This document shows positions 63,279-64,000 of a stretch of 64,000 nucleotides of DNA, piece by piece; the first letter of the stretch is position 1, and each line of letters starts with the position of its first letter. The stretch lies in assembly GCF_035994185.1 (NCBI RefSeq), contig NZ_CP108538.1, positions 372,001-436,000 on the forward strand, written 5' to 3'. Under the pieces are notes generated by a model. It was not told where the DNA came from and ran no database searches. It worked only from the letters and a program-made list of their open reading frames with translations. Source of the stretch: Streptomyces sp. NBC_01217. GTDB lineage: Bacteria; Actinomycetota; Actinomycetes; Streptomycetales; Streptomycetaceae. The translations under genes and the position numbers were made by a program.

Positions 63279-64000
63279 ATGGACGACACCCCCACCCCGG
63301 ACGACGGACAGGCAGCCCTCCCCGATGGCCTCGACCGCCGGGCCGAACTCAGCGAATTCCTGCGCACCCGGCGGGCCCGGCTCAAGCCGGAGGACGTGGG
63401 AATCCCCTCGCACGGGCGGCACAGGCGGGTGCCGGGGCTGCGGCGCGAGGAGCTGGCACAGCTGGCCGGGGTCTCGGTGGCTTACTACACACGGCTGGAA
63501 CAGGGCAACGGGCGCAATGTGTCGGCGGAGGTGCTCGACGCGATCGCGCGCGCCCTGCGCCTGACCGACGCCGAGCATGGGCACCTCACCCACCTCGCCA
63601 AGCCGAAGCAGCAGCGCAGGAAGTACCGGGCACCCAAGCGGCAGCAGGTGCGGGGGGCTCTGCAGCAGCTGCTCGATTCGATGGAGGACGTGCCCGCGTA
63701 CATCGGCGGGGCGCGCTCGGAGATCCTCGCCTGGAACCGGATGGCGGCCGCGCTGTTCGGCGACTGGGGCAAACTGCCGCCCGCGGAGCGCAACTGGGCA
63801 CGGCTGACCTTTCTCTCCCCCGACTACCGCGAGCTGTTCCTGGACTGGGACTCCAAGGCATCCGACATGGTCAGCTATCTGCGGCTGTACGCGGGCCAGC
63901 ACCCCGATGACCCGGACCTGTCTGCGCTCGTGGGTGAACTCTCCGTCAAGAGCGAGGAGTTCAGGCGGCTGTGGGCCACGCACGACGTGAAGGAGAAGGG
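63279..64000 (+). CDS. XRE family regulator with MmyB-like ligand domain (3' end outside window)
   Basis: At least 240 residues, open to the window end. ATG 63279 behind GGAGG. HTH_31 type DNA-binding region (RAELSEFLRTRRARLKPEDV, RREELAQLAGVSVAYYTRLE, QGNGRNVSAEVLDAIARAL), then the MmyB-like domain (ILAWNRMAAALFGDWGKLPP, RNWARLTFLSPDYRELFLDW). It likely controls the divergent alcohol dehydrogenase via the 20-bp palindrome. Confidence 0.9.
   Translation, partial: MDDTPTPDDGQAALPDGLDRRAELSEFLRTRRARLKPEDVGIPSHGRHRRVPGLRREELAQLAGVSVAYYTRLEQGNGRNVSAEVLDAIARALRLTDAEHGHLTHLAKPKQQRRKYRAPKRQQVRGALQQLLDSMEDVPAYIGGARSEILAWNRMAAALFGDWGKLPPAERNWARLTFLSPDYRELFLDWDSKASDMVSYLRLYAGQHPDDPDLSALVGELSVKSEEFRRLWATHDVKEK

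Overview
High-GC actinobacterial DNA with strong GGAGG-type ribosome binding sites, many GTG starts and Streptomyces-type gene families; it is most likely a Streptomyces chromosome-arm (accessory) region. No rRNA, tRNA or CRISPR array was seen.

Layout. 0-6 kb: end of a broken HMG-CoA lyase gene, an enoyl/quinone reductase divergent from a TetR gene, and a large secreted PA14 / sugar-dehydrogenase-like / CBM / DUF1080 protein. 6-8 kb: a metal-response operon (CmtR-like ArsR sensor, CDF efflux pump, thioredoxin-like protein, decayed methyltransferase). 8-16 kb: regulator/oxidoreductase pairs, a FabV enoyl reductase between remains of an ACP and a polyprenyl synthase, and several dead insertion sequences. 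17-20 kb: a hyaluronan-synthase-like glycosyltransferase followed by a membrane-anchored CBM3/GH16-like protein. 20-30 kb: transposase and tail-tube relics, DoxX, an ATP-grasp enzyme, an aldehyde dehydrogenase broken by a 25-bp tandem duplication, and redox enzymes. 29.6-30.7 and 60.5-61.6 kb: two near-identical IS5-family elements in opposite orientation. 61.6-64 kb: a truncated hydrolase, a zinc alcohol dehydrogenase and an XRE/MmyB-like regulator.

The centrepiece lies between the two IS copies. From 33.0 to 58.5 kb is a complete oxalate-catabolism island: two OFA-family oxalate/formate transporters, two formyl-CoA:oxalate CoA-transferase-type enzymes, oxalyl-CoA decarboxylase, an acyl-CoA synthetase, a four-subunit NAD-dependent formate dehydrogenase (fdsGBAD), proton-translocating transhydrogenase pntAB, a ketopantoate-reductase-like enzyme, a beta-carbonic anhydrase, a PAS protein, a LysR regulator and two paralogous GntR/FCD regulators. 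Oxalate would be imported, activated to oxalyl-CoA, decarboxylated to formyl-CoA plus CO2, the CoA passed on to new oxalate, formate oxidised to CO2 with NADH, and NADH converted to NADPH.

A palindrome related to TTGCATACNGTATGGAG occurs about ten times, nearly always just upstream of an island gene and nowhere else that I saw in the window. This defines a probable GntR regulon. The oxc/acyl-CoA synthetase divergent promoter lacks it and instead carries two GATA-N9-TATC boxes of LysR type. Several genes in the window are broken by small indels; those in homopolymers (near 45 and 6770) should be checked against raw reads before being treated as real.
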